The notes beneath the pieces are model-generated. The model was not told the DNA's origin and did not search any database. It was given only the letters and a program-made list of their open reading frames with translations. This document shows, piece after piece, positions 1-9,044 of a stretch of 64,000 nucleotides of DNA. The position numbers and the translations under genes were made by a program. The DNA lies in the NCBI RefSeq assembly GCF_002285635.2, contig NZ_CP023049.2:1364001-1428000 (forward strand), in the 5' to 3' direction. This DNA is from Chryseobacterium piperi. GTDB lineage: Bacteria > Bacteroidota > Bacteroidia > Flavobacteriales > Weeksellaceae. Positions within the stretch are counted from its first letter, which is position 1; each line of letters starts with the position of its first letter.

Positions 1-1179
1 GCTGCTTTATTCAATAAACTACCCTATTTCCCGGACAATGCCAATGAAATTTTTGATTTCAACTTTAATATCAAGGCTTATGTAGCTATTGCACCGGTCG
101 ACGGACAATACCAGCCTGCATCGATATTAGCTCCATTGGAAGATATCAATTATTTCGTCATACAAGGCGTACATGATATGGATATGCAATCTTACGGAGG
201 ACTTGCCACTTACAAACGGATTAAGTATTCCCCCGACTATCAAGGTTTCAAAGCCGGTTTATATGTTCATCAGGCCAACCACGGCCAGTTCAATACTTCC
301 TGGGGAAAGTATGACTCCAGCAGTCCCTACATTAACCAATTTAACATGACCAATCTGATGCCTGAAAATGAACAACAACAGATTGCCAAAGTATACATCA
401 GTGCCTTTTTGGATGTCAATCTGAAAGGAGATATGAGATATAAACCTCTTTTTGTAGATTACCGTTATGGCCGTCAGTGGCTTCCGAAACATATTTATTT
501 CAATCAGTTTGAAGACAGCCAAACTACTTTTATTGCACGTTATGAGGAAGATCTTAATCTATCTACCGCCACTTCGCAAGGGGTCACCATTAGTACTGAA
601 AACCTCAGCCTCTGGAGAGAAGCACAGCAAAAACTGATGTGGAATAATCTTATTTCCAGGGCAGTATATATCGGATGGAACCATCAGGAAACCACTAATA
701 AACCAGGCAGATATATATTTAATTTTGCAGAAAATACACATCCGGATTTAAAGGATCATGCATTGGCCTTTAATCTAGCGGAAAGTGACGAGCCTTCTGT
801 AGCCGTAAAAAGGGGCATAAAAAAGAAGAAAGAGGAAAAAGAAAAAGCTCCAAAAAAAGACCAGGAGAAAAAGGCAATTGACTTCAGTATTGAAATTACA
901 GACCAAAAAGGCACCCGTGCCCGGTTTCTTCTGAGTGAATGTGCCCCTTTGCAGCCTCAATTGAAAAAGAATTTAACCAAATTAAGCTTTTTCAATGATA
1001 ATGCAGATGCAGAAGCTATTCCGGATTTCTTTTATTTTGATTTCAATATGCTTCAAAAGAAATATCCACAACTAGACTTAGGTAGTCTAAAATCCATTTC
1101 CTTTATCTTTGACAAAAGTCCTGAAGGAGTAATCGTTTTAGATGATGTAAGTATTGTAAAACTTCCTGGTACCCGTTAA
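1..1179 (+). CDS. alpha/beta hydrolase-like protein, C-terminal part (5' end outside window)
   Basis: The reading frame is open from base 1, so the N-terminus lies left of the window; a TTG at 136 is only an internal codon. Visible motifs fit the second half of an alpha/beta hydrolase: AIAPVDGQY, then a strand with IQGVHDMD (usual place of the acidic residue) and QANHGQFN (candidate catalytic His). The nucleophile elbow must lie upstream. After about residue 200 of the visible part follow a Lys/Glu-rich stretch and a beta-rich tail ending in DDVSIVKLPGTR, perhaps a carbohydrate-binding-like sandwich. Substrate unknown. The hydrolase fold is likely; the exact family is not assigned. Confidence 0.6.
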   Translation, partial: AALFNKLPYFPDNANEIFDFNFNIKAYVAIAPVDGQYQPASILAPLEDINYFVIQGVHDMDMQSYGGLATYKRIKYSPDYQGFKAGLYVHQANHGQFNTSWGKYDSSSPYINQFNMTNLMPENEQQQIAKVYISAFLDVNLKGDMRYKPLFVDYRYGRQWLPKHIYFNQFEDSQTTFIARYEEDLNLSTATSQGVTISTENLSLWREAQQKLMWNNLISRAVYIGWNHQETTNKPGRYIFNFAENTHPDLKDHALAFNLAESDEPSVAVKRGIKKKKEEKEKAPKKDQEKKAIDFSIEITDQKGTRARFLLSECAPLQPQLKKNLTKLSFFNDNADAEAIPDFFYFDFNMLQKKYPQLDLGSLKSISFIFDKSPEGVIVLDDVSIVKLPGTR

Positions 1180-1240
1180 CTCACCATTTTTAAATACATG
1201 GATATAGATCCAAAAGGTGCTTTATTTAAAACAAACTGAT

Positions 1241-1873
1241 ATGATAAACAATAATGATAACAAGCTCTTCCTGGGAATGGTTGTATTTGATGGTTTTGAA
1301 TTACTGGATGCTTTCGGACCTCTTGAGATGTTTGGTTTACTAAAGGATACGGTAGAGATTTTGATCATAGGCCAACACCATGGAACAGTAAAGAGTAATG
1401 CAGGCCCTTCGGTAGTTATAGACCGCACTTTTGAAGAAATCGAAAAGCTGGATATTCTGATGGTACCTGGCGGAGGCGGAACCAGGCAAGAAGTCAACAA
1501 TCAACCTTTCTTAGATGCTTTAAAAAAATTAGGAGAACGGACACCGCATGTTGCTTCTATTTGTACAGGATCCGCAATTTTAGCTAAAACAGGATTAACA
1601 GATGACGTAAAGGCCACTACCAATAAACGGGCATATCAATGGGCTACAAGCCAAAGTGATCAGGTTTTATGGATTAAGGAGGCACGCTGGGTTGAAGACG
1701 GGAAATTTTTTACTTCATCAGGCGTTTCGGCAGGAACAGATATGGGATTAGCTCTTATAGAAAAGCTTTTTGGGCATGATGAAGCGATTAAAACGGCCAA
1801 TGCTGCGGAATACATATGGAATGAAAATCCCCATGATGATCCGTTTGCAAAGCTAAATGGTTTAGTAGACTGA
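1241..1873 (+). CDS. DJ-1/PfpI family protein (isonitrile hydratase-like)
   Basis: A 210-residue single-domain DJ-1/PfpI (class I glutamine amidotransferase-like) protein. The nucleophile-elbow cysteine is Cys108 in ASICTGS, and the glycine-rich VPGGGG loop precedes it at about 75-80, the usual layout for this fold. The subgroup with an early Asp/Glu (FDGFELLDAFGPLEMF) includes isonitrile hydratases and the N-terminal half of GlxA-type regulators, but no AraC helix-turn-helix follows here. A GTG eight codons upstream (1217) could also start it; the ATG at 1241 fits family length better. It stands alone between two hydrolase genes. Substrate not predictable. Confidence 0.8.
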   Translation: MINNNDNKLFLGMVVFDGFELLDAFGPLEMFGLLKDTVEILIIGQHHGTVKSNAGPSVVIDRTFEEIEKLDILMVPGGGGTRQEVNNQPFLDALKKLGERTPHVASICTGSAILAKTGLTDDVKATTNKRAYQWATSQSDQVLWIKEARWVEDGKFFTSSGVSAGTDMGLALIEKLFGHDEAIKTANAAEYIWNENPHDDPFAKLNGLVD

Positions 1874-2030
1874 TACAAAGAAGCTTATCATTAAAAGAAT
1901 TGATATTCAAAATAAGATTGGATTACTTTCAACAAAAATTATGTACTACACTTAAAATCAGGCTTTATCTCTCTTCCACCAGCAGGATAAAATAGTACAT
2001 TTATCAGGCATTATTTCTTAATATACTACC

Positions 2031-2873
2031 ATGAAAACAGTAGAAATTATAACGGATAAAGGGTATCCCGTTTCTGCCAATGTCTTTGAGTCGCCGGAAA
2101 GTAAAACAATTCTTATTATCGCTTCTGCCACAGGAGTGAAGCAATCTTATTACAGAAAGTTCTCTGAATTTGTGTGTGAAAAAGGTATTTCGGTCATCAC
2201 TTTTGATTATTTAGGAATCGGACAATCGCTTACACAACCTATTCAAAAACTGAATAATAATGCTTCTGACTGGGGAGCAACCGATTTGCATGCTGTCGCA
2301 GAATATGCAAAAAAACATTATCCTGAATTAAAGATTACCTTATTGGGGCACAGTATCGGAGGACAACTAATCGGACTATCTTCATCTTCAGTATATGCCA
2401 GTAAAATTATCCTCGTAGCAGCACAAAGCGGCTATTGGAAATTCTGGAAAGGTTTTGAAGGATATAAATTGTGGATGTATTGGAAAGTCCTTTTTCCTTC
2501 TCTGATCAATATATTTAATTATTTACCCTCTAAAAAAATGAGCGGCATGGAAAATTTACCCAAGAATGTGGCAAGGCAGTGGATCAAGTGGTGCCTATCT
2601 CCAGATTATCTCTTTGGAAGTATTTCTGATCAATATTTATTTTACAAAAATATCACGGCTCCCCTAACTTCCATCAGTATCAAAAATGACAAGTTTGCAC
2701 CACGAAAAGCGGTTGAATGGATTACAAAGAAATATGAGAACACGGCCAGTAAAAGGATTCACTGGTCACCAGAAGACTTTAGTACTGATACCATAGGACA
2801 TTTTGGTGTTTTCAGGGAAAAGTTTAAAGATGATATTTGGCCATTACTTTTAAATGAGATTAAACACAGCTAA
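2031..2873 (+). CDS. alpha/beta hydrolase (serine hydrolase, S33-like)
   Basis: A 280-residue cytoplasmic alpha/beta hydrolase without signal peptide. The nucleophile is Ser108 in GHSIGG. An acidic residue is plausible in KNDKFAP (about 225-231), and the histidine in TIGHFGVF near the C-terminus. The long aromatic-rich cap (WKFWKGFEGYKLWMYWK) matches a group of predicted alpha/beta hydrolases common in Bacteroidota. The substrate is unknown. The gene is monocistronic, with 157 bp upstream and 129 bp downstream free of genes. Confidence 0.75.
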   Translation: MKTVEIITDKGYPVSANVFESPESKTILIIASATGVKQSYYRKFSEFVCEKGISVITFDYLGIGQSLTQPIQKLNNNASDWGATDLHAVAEYAKKHYPELKITLLGHSIGGQLIGLSSSSVYASKIILVAAQSGYWKFWKGFEGYKLWMYWKVLFPSLINIFNYLPSKKMSGMENLPKNVARQWIKWCLSPDYLFGSISDQYLFYKNITAPLTSISIKNDKFAPRKAVEWITKKYENTASKRIHWSPEDFSTDTIGHFGVFREKFKDDIWPLLLNEIKHS

Positions 2874-3002
2874 TTTCAAAAATAGTATATTGCATTAAAG
2901 GAAACCCGGGATTTTTTAATGTAATGAGAGGCATTAAACGGTCAGAGTTTTACATATTTCTAAAGCCATTTTGAACCGATTCATTCTATACATAGACAAA
3001 AA

Positions 3003-3944
3003 ATGAGATTACCTATATCCTTTCTTCTAATAGCCTTATTTTATGGAACTATTGTTTTTTCGCAAACACCCGAAAGGAAATTTGTGACCATTAACAGCAA
3101 AAAATTAGCGTACAAAATTTTCGGAGCTGAAACAAGAAAAGCGAATGAACCTTTCCTCGTGTTTGAAAGCGGGCTGGGCTCCGGCGGAGGTAATTTTTCA
3201 AATCTATTTTCTTTTCTTCCCAATGATATTTCAGGCATAGTCTATGACAGAAATGGGATTGCCGAGTCAGAAACCGATCCTTCAATAAAAACTGATGCTG
3301 ATGTTATAAAAAGGCTTCATGATTTACTGAACACTTTAAAAATAGCCCCTCCTTATTTATTCATAGGACATTCTATCGGCGGACCATTCATTCGCTTATA
3401 TGCTTCCACTTATCCCGATGAAGTTTCCGGGCTTGTATTTATAGACCCCACCGATTATATGCTCACCCATGAAGAAGATGAATATGTAAAAAATAAGACT
3501 TCCAGTTCAACCGGATACAGGGATTTATTTCTTATTAACCTGAATTATATTTTAAAAGACTCATCCATCTCAACAGGCTTTCAGAGTGAAGTTAAAAGGG
3601 AACTCAATGAGAGTTCACCTGTCTTTTTTAAAAACTATACCGAATTGCCACCTCTTAAAAATATTCCAGTCACGGTATTAATTGCTTACAATAAGCATAT
3701 TGAGAATTATGAGACAGAAATGAATAAAAGCCTGAAATTAAATATTAATTTGGTTTCATGGTGGAAAGAATTAGACGATTTAAGAATAAAACACTATGCA
3801 GATATGATAAAAAATAATGCTGACAGTCGTGTCATATTATTACCACAATATAGCCATGGGATTCACCATCAGAATCCCCAACTTGTAGCAAAAGCGATAC
3901 AAGAGACTTATGAAAATTGCCTGAAAACATTAACCAAAAAATAG
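3003..3944 (+). CDS. exported alpha/beta hydrolase
   Basis: A 313-residue protein with a clear N-terminal signal peptide (hydrophobic residues 4-19, cleavage likely after VFSQ), so it probably acts in the periplasm or at the envelope. The nucleophile is Ser124 in GHSIGG, preceded by the oxyanion-region motif ESGLGSGGG (about 55-63); the histidine is likely in QYSHGIHHQ near the C-terminus. It resembles secreted esterase or peptidase-like hydrolases of Flavobacteriia. It does not appear to be a close paralogue of the preceding hydrolase. Substrate unknown. Confidence 0.75.
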   Translation: MRLPISFLLIALFYGTIVFSQTPERKFVTINSKKLAYKIFGAETRKANEPFLVFESGLGSGGGNFSNLFSFLPNDISGIVYDRNGIAESETDPSIKTDADVIKRLHDLLNTLKIAPPYLFIGHSIGGPFIRLYASTYPDEVSGLVFIDPTDYMLTHEEDEYVKNKTSSSTGYRDLFLINLNYILKDSSISTGFQSEVKRELNESSPVFFKNYTELPPLKNIPVTVLIAYNKHIENYETEMNKSLKLNINLVSWWKELDDLRIKHYADMIKNNADSRVILLPQYSHGIHHQNPQLVAKAIQETYENCLKTLTKK

Positions 3945-3971
3945 GACAGAAAAAGAATTAAGCCATAAAGT

Positions 3972-4331
3972 TTATTCATAATAATGTCCAACCTCTATCA
4001 TTAGATTTTCAAAATTAAAATAGAACCCAAAGCTGTCCCTTATTTTTCTGGGTTCCTGCTCTCCTACAATGCCACCGGCTTTTAAACGTTGGTATACTTC
4101 ATTCACCTTCTCTACATTGTCCAACATAAATCCAATGTGAAAAGCTTCCGGATATGCAGGGTTTCCTTCTCTGTTTTTCATAATCACCAACGTAAAATTA
4201 CCTTCTCCTTTTAATACGGTAACAATATAATCTCCTTTTATATCGACACATTTAAAACCGAAATAAGTCTCAAAGAATTGTGTCGTCTTTTCAACGTCGG
4301 CAACGACTAGGTTAATATGGTTAAGCTTCAT
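3972..4331 (-). CDS. VOC family (glyoxalase/bleomycin-resistance-like) protein
   Basis: A 119-residue single vicinal-oxygen-chelate domain: it starts MKLNHINLVVADVEKTTQFF, typical of the first beta-alpha-beta unit, and ends in NFENLMIEVGHYYE. Candidate metal ligands are His5, His in AFHIGF and Glu in IEVGHY. Such proteins dimerise and act as dioxygenases, lyases or resistance proteins; the reaction cannot be told from sequence. The gene converges with the upstream hydrolase (27 bp between stops). Confidence 0.8.
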   Translation of the reverse strand: MKLNHINLVVADVEKTTQFFETYFGFKCVDIKGDYIVTVLKGEGNFTLVIMKNREGNPAYPEAFHIGFMLDNVEKVNEVYQRLKAGGIVGEQEPRKIRDSFGFYFNFENLMIEVGHYYE

Positions 4332-4493
4332 CTTCTTTTTGTTAAAAAGTGAATTTAGCTATTATTTTTTAATTTAAAATAAATAGGTATCATATTAAAA
4401 GAAAAATTAAAGAAAAAGTCAGATGGTATCTTCAATCGTTATCGGGTGTTACATAAAAAAGATAATATAAACATCTGTGCAAATCTGAGTATT

Positions 4494-5495
4494 CTAAGAC
4501 ATATGCAAATTATATCTTGTTAAATTTACAAAAGGTTCTTCCCTTTTTACGACAGCAAATATTCTATATACAATTTTACAGCATACAGCATTGATAATAG
4601 AATTATGTGCTTTTCCCTGTTGTTTTTTTCTTTGGTAATAAGATTTTAATTCTTCATCATAAATTACGGCAGAATTAGCACCATTAAAAAGAATCGTTTT
4701 AATTCTTTTATTTCTAAGTTTACTTGTTTTAGTTTTGCCTTGAACACTTGTTCCTGATGTATGCTCAAAAGGAGCAATCCCTGCATAACAGTTGAATTTC
4801 CTTGGGTTTTGAAAACTTGTAAAATTATTCGTTAATACAATCATATAAGCTGCTGTGAGGAATCCAACCCCTTTCACTTTGGTTATTTTTTCAAAGTTTC
4901 GGTTGAGGTGTTGTTGATTATGGATTTCCTGTTTTATTTTTTCTTCAACTAATGCTATATTTTTATCCAGTTGCTGTATATGGCCCATAATATCATTAAT
5001 TTCAAAACTTACATCAGCTATTTTATTGATCTGATAAAAAGCTTTTATCTCATTCTTGAACTGTGTTCTTACCTTTATCAAATGATTTCTGTAGGTAAGA
5101 AGATTTTTTATCTTAAGCAGTTCTTTACTGGGAAGGAGATAAGGTTTAAGTTCTTTGCAATATGTTTTTGCATACTTGGCAATCCTCCAGGCATCAACTC
5201 GATCATTCTTTCCTCTTTGTATTCCCTGACTTAATTTTATTTCGAGAGCCGGGACCTGATAATAGCTTATTTCTTGGCTTTCCAATATCCTGGCAAGGAG
5301 CAGCCCATAATTTCCTGTATTTTCAAAGCAATACCACAATTGAGCATTCTCTGGGATGTTTCTTGAAATCATACTTTCAATTCCTGATAGAGTATTTTCA
5401 ACTTTAAAAAAAATGTCTTTCTCTTCAGAATCACTCATGATACAAACATCCAAGGTATCTTTGGAAATATCAATTCCTATAAAATAACTTTTCAT
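4494..5495 (-). CDS. IS110-family transposase (DEDD recombinase)
   Basis: A 333-residue transposase with the two parts of the family: an N-terminal RuvC-like DEDD domain (Asp in GIDISKDTLDV, Glu in CFENTGNYG, DxxD in KNDRVDAWRIAKYA) and a C-terminal Transposase_20 domain (KVKGVGFLTAAYM, NCYAGIAPFEHTSGTS) that carries the serine nucleophile. Length and motifs look intact, so the enzyme may be active. In this family recombination is directed by a structured non-coding RNA made from the element end; see the candidate upstream of this gene. Confidence 0.93.
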   Translation of the reverse strand: MKSYFIGIDISKDTLDVCIMSDSEEKDIFFKVENTLSGIESMISRNIPENAQLWYCFENTGNYGLLLARILESQEISYYQVPALEIKLSQGIQRGKNDRVDAWRIAKYAKTYCKELKPYLLPSKELLKIKNLLTYRNHLIKVRTQFKNEIKAFYQINKIADVSFEINDIMGHIQQLDKNIALVEEKIKQEIHNQQHLNRNFEKITKVKGVGFLTAAYMIVLTNNFTSFQNPRKFNCYAGIAPFEHTSGTSVQGKTKTSKLRNKRIKTILFNGANSAVIYDEELKSYYQRKKQQGKAHNSIINAVCCKIVYRIFAVVKREEPFVNLTRYNLHMS

Positions 5496-5727
5496 AACTT
5501 TGGATTTAGGATTTATCCTGAATGAACCATTTTGAATAATGCTAAAACCTTTAATAAGCCTTAATGCTTAACATTCTAAATGGCAGATATTCAAAAGAGA
5601 AAATAAAGTCTGATACTCAGAATAGTTCTGTTCTGGAAATCTGTTTAGTTCACTTTATTTTCTCTGGTTCTTCAGAATATAATTATTATCTAATTTAATA
5701 CTAATTCATTGTGTAAATCTAAAGGTC
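5496..5727 (-). ncRNA. candidate IS110 bridge-RNA region (5' non-coding end)
   Basis: The non-coding stretch upstream of the transposase contains a perfect 14-bp inverted repeat, AGAGAAAATAAAGT (5596-5609) with its complement at 5652-5665, closing a 42-nt loop that holds a smaller hairpin CAGAA-TAG-TTCTG (5618-5630). A long stem with internal loops in this position is what is known for IS110 bridge RNAs. The loop includes AAATCTG (5638-5644), which also occurs in the flanking host sequence at 4481-4487. This could be a guide match, but seven bases may be chance. The strand shown is that of the transposase. Confidence 0.45.
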
Positions 5728-6095
5728 ATCTGTGGTGAAAAAAAATTAAACCACAAAAGACACAAAAGTTATTTAAAACACTTAAGCTATTTAAGTTCAA
5801 TTCATAATGTATAACAAGTACACATAAGTTTCTTAAAAATCAAAGATTTTTATAAGATCTGCAAAATCAGCTCAATCTGCGAGCAAAAAATAACATAAAT
5901 ATCTGTACAAATCTTAGTAATTTGTGGCTAAGATTAACCGATCATTAAGAGATTTCCCCTTCGAAATGACAAACTCCCGTGAAATCCATATTGAGAAGTC
6001 TTACACTTAAAAGATCTCAATGCATTCCTCTCCATTTCTTGGTGAAAAGCACTTGGTCTGACGGAACCCGGAATTCAAGTTTCTTTACCCAATGA
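5728..6095. repeat. gene-free stretch with dispersed intergenic repeat sequences
   Basis: No gene is visible here. The stretch starts with the right half of the repeat split by IS110 (CATCTGTGGTG, then AAACCACAAAAGACACAAA). It also carries AATCTGCGAG followed by ATCTGTACAAATCTTAGTA near 5875-5920. A related stretch lies left of the IS at about 4451-4490. These phrases recur between genes in many Chryseobacterium and Flavobacterium genomes (from general knowledge). Confidence 0.5.
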
Positions 6096-6121
6096 AAAAC
6101 CAGGCTTATATGCCTGGTTTT
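6096..6121. terminator. bidirectional rho-independent-type terminator
   Basis: Perfect 10-bp stem AAAACCAGGC / GCCTGGTTTT with a 6-nt loop, flanked by A and T runs on both sides. It lies 24 bp beyond the stop of the bestrophin gene and would end its leftward transcript. Confidence 0.8.
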
Positions 6122-6145
6122 ATGATAAAACTTAATATGATTTTA

Positions 6146-7165
6146 TTACATCAATATATCATTGATAGATTGTATAGGCTTAGGCAGATCAGTTTCTCCC
6201 AGCATTTGTAACAGATCGATCTCAATTGTCCGGCAAATGGAAAGCATAGGTATATCAGTCGCCAAGCCTTCAAATGGATTTTCTGAATAATCCCCGATCA
6301 GCTCCATCACCACATAAACCCATCCTACAATGGTACCAAATGGAACCATGAGCCAGATACTGGCTTCCCCTAATTTTGCAAACTCTGCCACAATTCCCAG
6401 AGGGAGTAAAAAAATAAATATACAAGTGAAAATAAAGCTCAGACTGGCATATTGCCTAGGCAATGGAAATTTCTTGATCCGCTCTGCTTTACCCTGATGA
6501 TCATAAAAATCATTAAGAACCTTCTGCATATCGATCTGTTTCCAGATATGCAAGTATTCTTTCTCTTCAAGTTCTGCTAAATACTGCGATTGTAAATTGA
6601 TTATCTGTGTGGCTGCATTGGCTGTATTCTTCCACTCATCAGCATCTGAAAAATAGGCGGCCTTTTGCTTTTCGTTTAAGTAATCTTTATACACCCCTAT
6701 TCCATAGATCTCTCTTCGCTTCATTCCTACTTTTCCAAAAATCCATTTCAGGCTGGCATGTTCCCATTCGGTTGGTACAAGCAGCTGTTCTCTTAATCTG
6801 TACAGCCAGGCAATATGTCGGTATATTAATTTTGTCTTAATAGCCTTGAGTTCCTCAGGAGAAAGCTCGCTATTGTAAATATAGGCATTAACCAGTACTC
6901 CCCAACTCCTGCTGCTATTGACAATAGCACCCCATATTTTACGGGCTTCCCAAACCCTGTCATAAGATTGGTTATTTTTGAATCCTACATAAAAAGCTAC
7001 AGCCGTTCCAATCAGCGATACTGGTAACCAGGGAATAGAGATCCATTTCCAATCCATAATATCATACATGAACGAAACGATAGCCATATACCCAATAAGC
7101 CACCAAAAATGATGACCTGAAAATTCTAATAGCCTTTTTAAGGTAATATTTTTTTTAACAAGCAT
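6146..7165 (-). CDS. bestrophin-family membrane protein
   Basis: A 339-residue bestrophin-like (UPF0187/RFP-TM) inner-membrane protein. The N-terminal signature is present (HHFWWLIGYMAIVSF, then FYVGFKNNQSYDRVWEARKIWGAIVN), as is the C-terminal membrane pair with PLGIVAEFAKLG and the family end ENPFEGLATDIPMLSICRTIEIDLLQMLGE. Bacterial bestrophins form pentameric ion channels. A shorter paralogue lies at 27238-28155. The ATG is at 7165. Confidence 0.9.
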   Translation of the reverse strand: MLVKKNITLKRLLEFSGHHFWWLIGYMAIVSFMYDIMDWKWISIPWLPVSLIGTAVAFYVGFKNNQSYDRVWEARKIWGAIVNSSRSWGVLVNAYIYNSELSPEELKAIKTKLIYRHIAWLYRLREQLLVPTEWEHASLKWIFGKVGMKRREIYGIGVYKDYLNEKQKAAYFSDADEWKNTANAATQIINLQSQYLAELEEKEYLHIWKQIDMQKVLNDFYDHQGKAERIKKFPLPRQYASLSFIFTCIFIFLLPLGIVAEFAKLGEASIWLMVPFGTIVGWVYVVMELIGDYSENPFEGLATDIPMLSICRTIEIDLLQMLGETDLPKPIQSINDILM

Positions 7166-7365
7166 TGTGTGTGTTTTTCACTCACAATATAATAAAACAT
7201 TTAAGTTTATTACAACTCTATAATAGATACTAACGAAAAAATGGAGTAATAGATCCGTAGTACTAAATTAAGTTGACTTTTACAACAAAGTAAAAATGAC
7301 CAGTAGAACAAAACAGTTTGATCATGAAGGAGGTACATTTGTTTCAATAATAAAAATAAACAGAC

Positions 7366-8180
7366 ATGAAAAAAGTATGGTTTATCACAGGCAGTTCAAG
7401 TGGATTAGGAAGAATCCTTACAGAAGCCATCCTCTTAAAGGGAGAAATCGTTGTGGCTACCGCAAGAACACCATCAAAACTACAAGATCTTATCAACAAG
7501 TACCAGGAACAGATTCTTGTATTAGAACTCGATGTTACCAACCAGGGACAAATCCAAAAAGCTGTATCGGATACTATTTCAAAATTTGGACGTATTGATG
7601 TTCTTGTCAATAACGCCGGTTTTGGTATAACCGGTGCCACAGAAGCATTTACCAATGAACAGGTGCAGAGCCAGTTTATCGCTAATTTACTCGCACCTGT
7701 TGAAATATGCAGAGCGGTACTTCCTTATATGAGAAAACAAAAATCCGGCAGGATTTTAAACCTGAGCTCTGTTGGCGGACTTGTAGCCAGCATTGGCCTT
7801 TCCATCTATCAGAGTGCGTGGGCTTCAGTGAGGCATTAGCTAAAGAAACAGCTCCACTGGGGATCAAAGTCACTTCAGTTGAACCGGGTGGAATGGGTAC
7901 TAATTGGGCTGGACCTTCAATGTCTTTTGCACCTCATGTACCTGGTTATGAATCTACTGTTGATTAGCGTGTAGAATTCTTTAAAAGTGGTAACTTTATT
8001 CCAAAAAGTGATCCCGATAAAGTGGCACAGGTACTCATTGAACTTACAGATAGCCCAACTCCACCTATTCATCTGGTCCTTGGAAGCGACGCCGTAGGAA
8101 TTTTGAATCAGGCAGAAAGTCTCAGGAAAGAAGAGTATGAAAAATGGATGCCGGTAACACTCTCAACTGACGCCATCTAA
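7366..8180 (+). pseudogene. SDR-family oxidoreductase, broken by deletion and stop
   Basis: The first part (7366 to about 7815) encodes an SDR start: TGSSSGLGR cofactor motif, NNAG at about 82, and NLSSVGG. The active-site block stops at SIYQSA. The expected Lys of YxxxK and neighbouring residues are missing, and the frame changes so that GFSEALAKE continues in frame 3 from about 7820. That second part meets an in-frame TAG at 7965-7967 (STVD, stop, RVEFF) and then reads on to 8180 with a normal SDR C-terminus. A small deletion plus a nonsense change therefore destroys the gene. A sequencing error could explain one lesion but hardly both. Confidence 0.85.
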
Positions 8181-8221
8181 CGAGCTCTTACTATTTTGAT
8201 CACAATAATTAAGATATCAGG

Positions 8222-9034
8222 ATGAATAATAATACGGATCATAAGGCATTCAGCACCATAACTTACGCCTGTTATTCCAGCAGAATGAGGGATGGTGAGC
8301 AGTTTATACCACAACATGTTTTCAGCTATCAGATTGCAGGTAAACTCATCTACAACAATGGTGAAAATGAATATGTTTTTGATGAAGGAAGTTTCCGGTT
8401 AACACGAAGAAATACCCTGATTAAGTTTAATAAGATTCCACCTGAAAATGGTGAATATCAAAATATTTCCGTTTTTATAGATCAAGCAATGTTGAAGAGT
8501 TTGAGTATGGAATATGATTATAAGGCGACCAAAAACCACTCCAGCGAACCGGCTTTCCATATACCATCCAATGAACTGCTATCAGCTTATCTGGAATCCT
8601 TAAAACCATACGATCAGCTCGATAAGCCCGGAAATGAGATGCTAAAAAATTTAAAGCTAAAGGAACTTGTAGTCCTACTACTCGAAACCCATCCTTTTTT
8701 AAAGGATATATTGTTCGATTTTACCGAACCCGGAAAAATTGATCTGGAGTCTTTTATGAACCGGAATTTTCGTTTCAATGTATCGCTTGAACGTTTTGCC
8801 TATCTTACAGGCAGAAGTCTTTCCACCTTTCAGAGGGATTTTGAGAAGACTTTTGCCTCAAAGCCCAGAAAGTGGCTGCAGCAAAAAAGACTTCAGGAAG
8901 CCTATTACCTCATTAAAGAAAAAGGAGTGAGTGCTTCTGACGTATATCTTGAAGTCGGATTCCAGAACCTCTCTCATTTTTCGTTCGCTTTTAAAAAGAT
9001 GTTTGGCCTCCCTCCTTCACAGGTGTTATCTTGA
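8222..9034 (+). CDS. AraC-family transcriptional regulator
   Basis: A 270-residue regulator with an N-terminal cupin-like sensor region (about 1-160) and a C-terminal double helix-turn-helix (about 178-268) with the family signature SASDVYLEVGFQNLSHFSFAFKKMFGLPPSQ. It starts 42 bp after the SDR pseudogene on the same strand. Regulator and SDR pairs of this sort are common in Chryseobacterium, so it may have controlled the now broken gene. The ligand is unknown. Confidence 0.9.
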   Translation: MNNNTDHKAFSTITYACYSSRMRDGEQFIPQHVFSYQIAGKLIYNNGENEYVFDEGSFRLTRRNTLIKFNKIPPENGEYQNISVFIDQAMLKSLSMEYDYKATKNHSSEPAFHIPSNELLSAYLESLKPYDQLDKPGNEMLKNLKLKELVVLLLETHPFLKDILFDFTEPGKIDLESFMNRNFRFNVSLERFAYLTGRSLSTFQRDFEKTFASKPRKWLQQKRLQEAYYLIKEKGVSASDVYLEVGFQNLSHFSFAFKKMFGLPPSQVLS

Positions 9035-9044
9035 TAATTCTTAT

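Larger units (their letters stand above)
4490..5727 (-). mobile_element. IS110-family insertion sequence inserted in an intergenic repeat
   Basis: One transposase gene with a 5' non-coding end of about 230 bp and almost no 3' non-coding DNA, the IS110 group layout. Ends are inferred, not marked by terminal inverted repeats (IS110 usually has none). On the left the host sequence ATCTGTGCAAATCTGAGTA breaks off near 4491. On the right CATCTGTGGTG resumes near 5727. An uninterrupted relative, ATCTGTACAAATCTTAGTA followed by ATTTGTGG, lies at about 5900-5928, so the element seems to sit inside a dispersed intergenic repeat. Boundaries are accurate to perhaps 10 bp. Confidence 0.7.
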
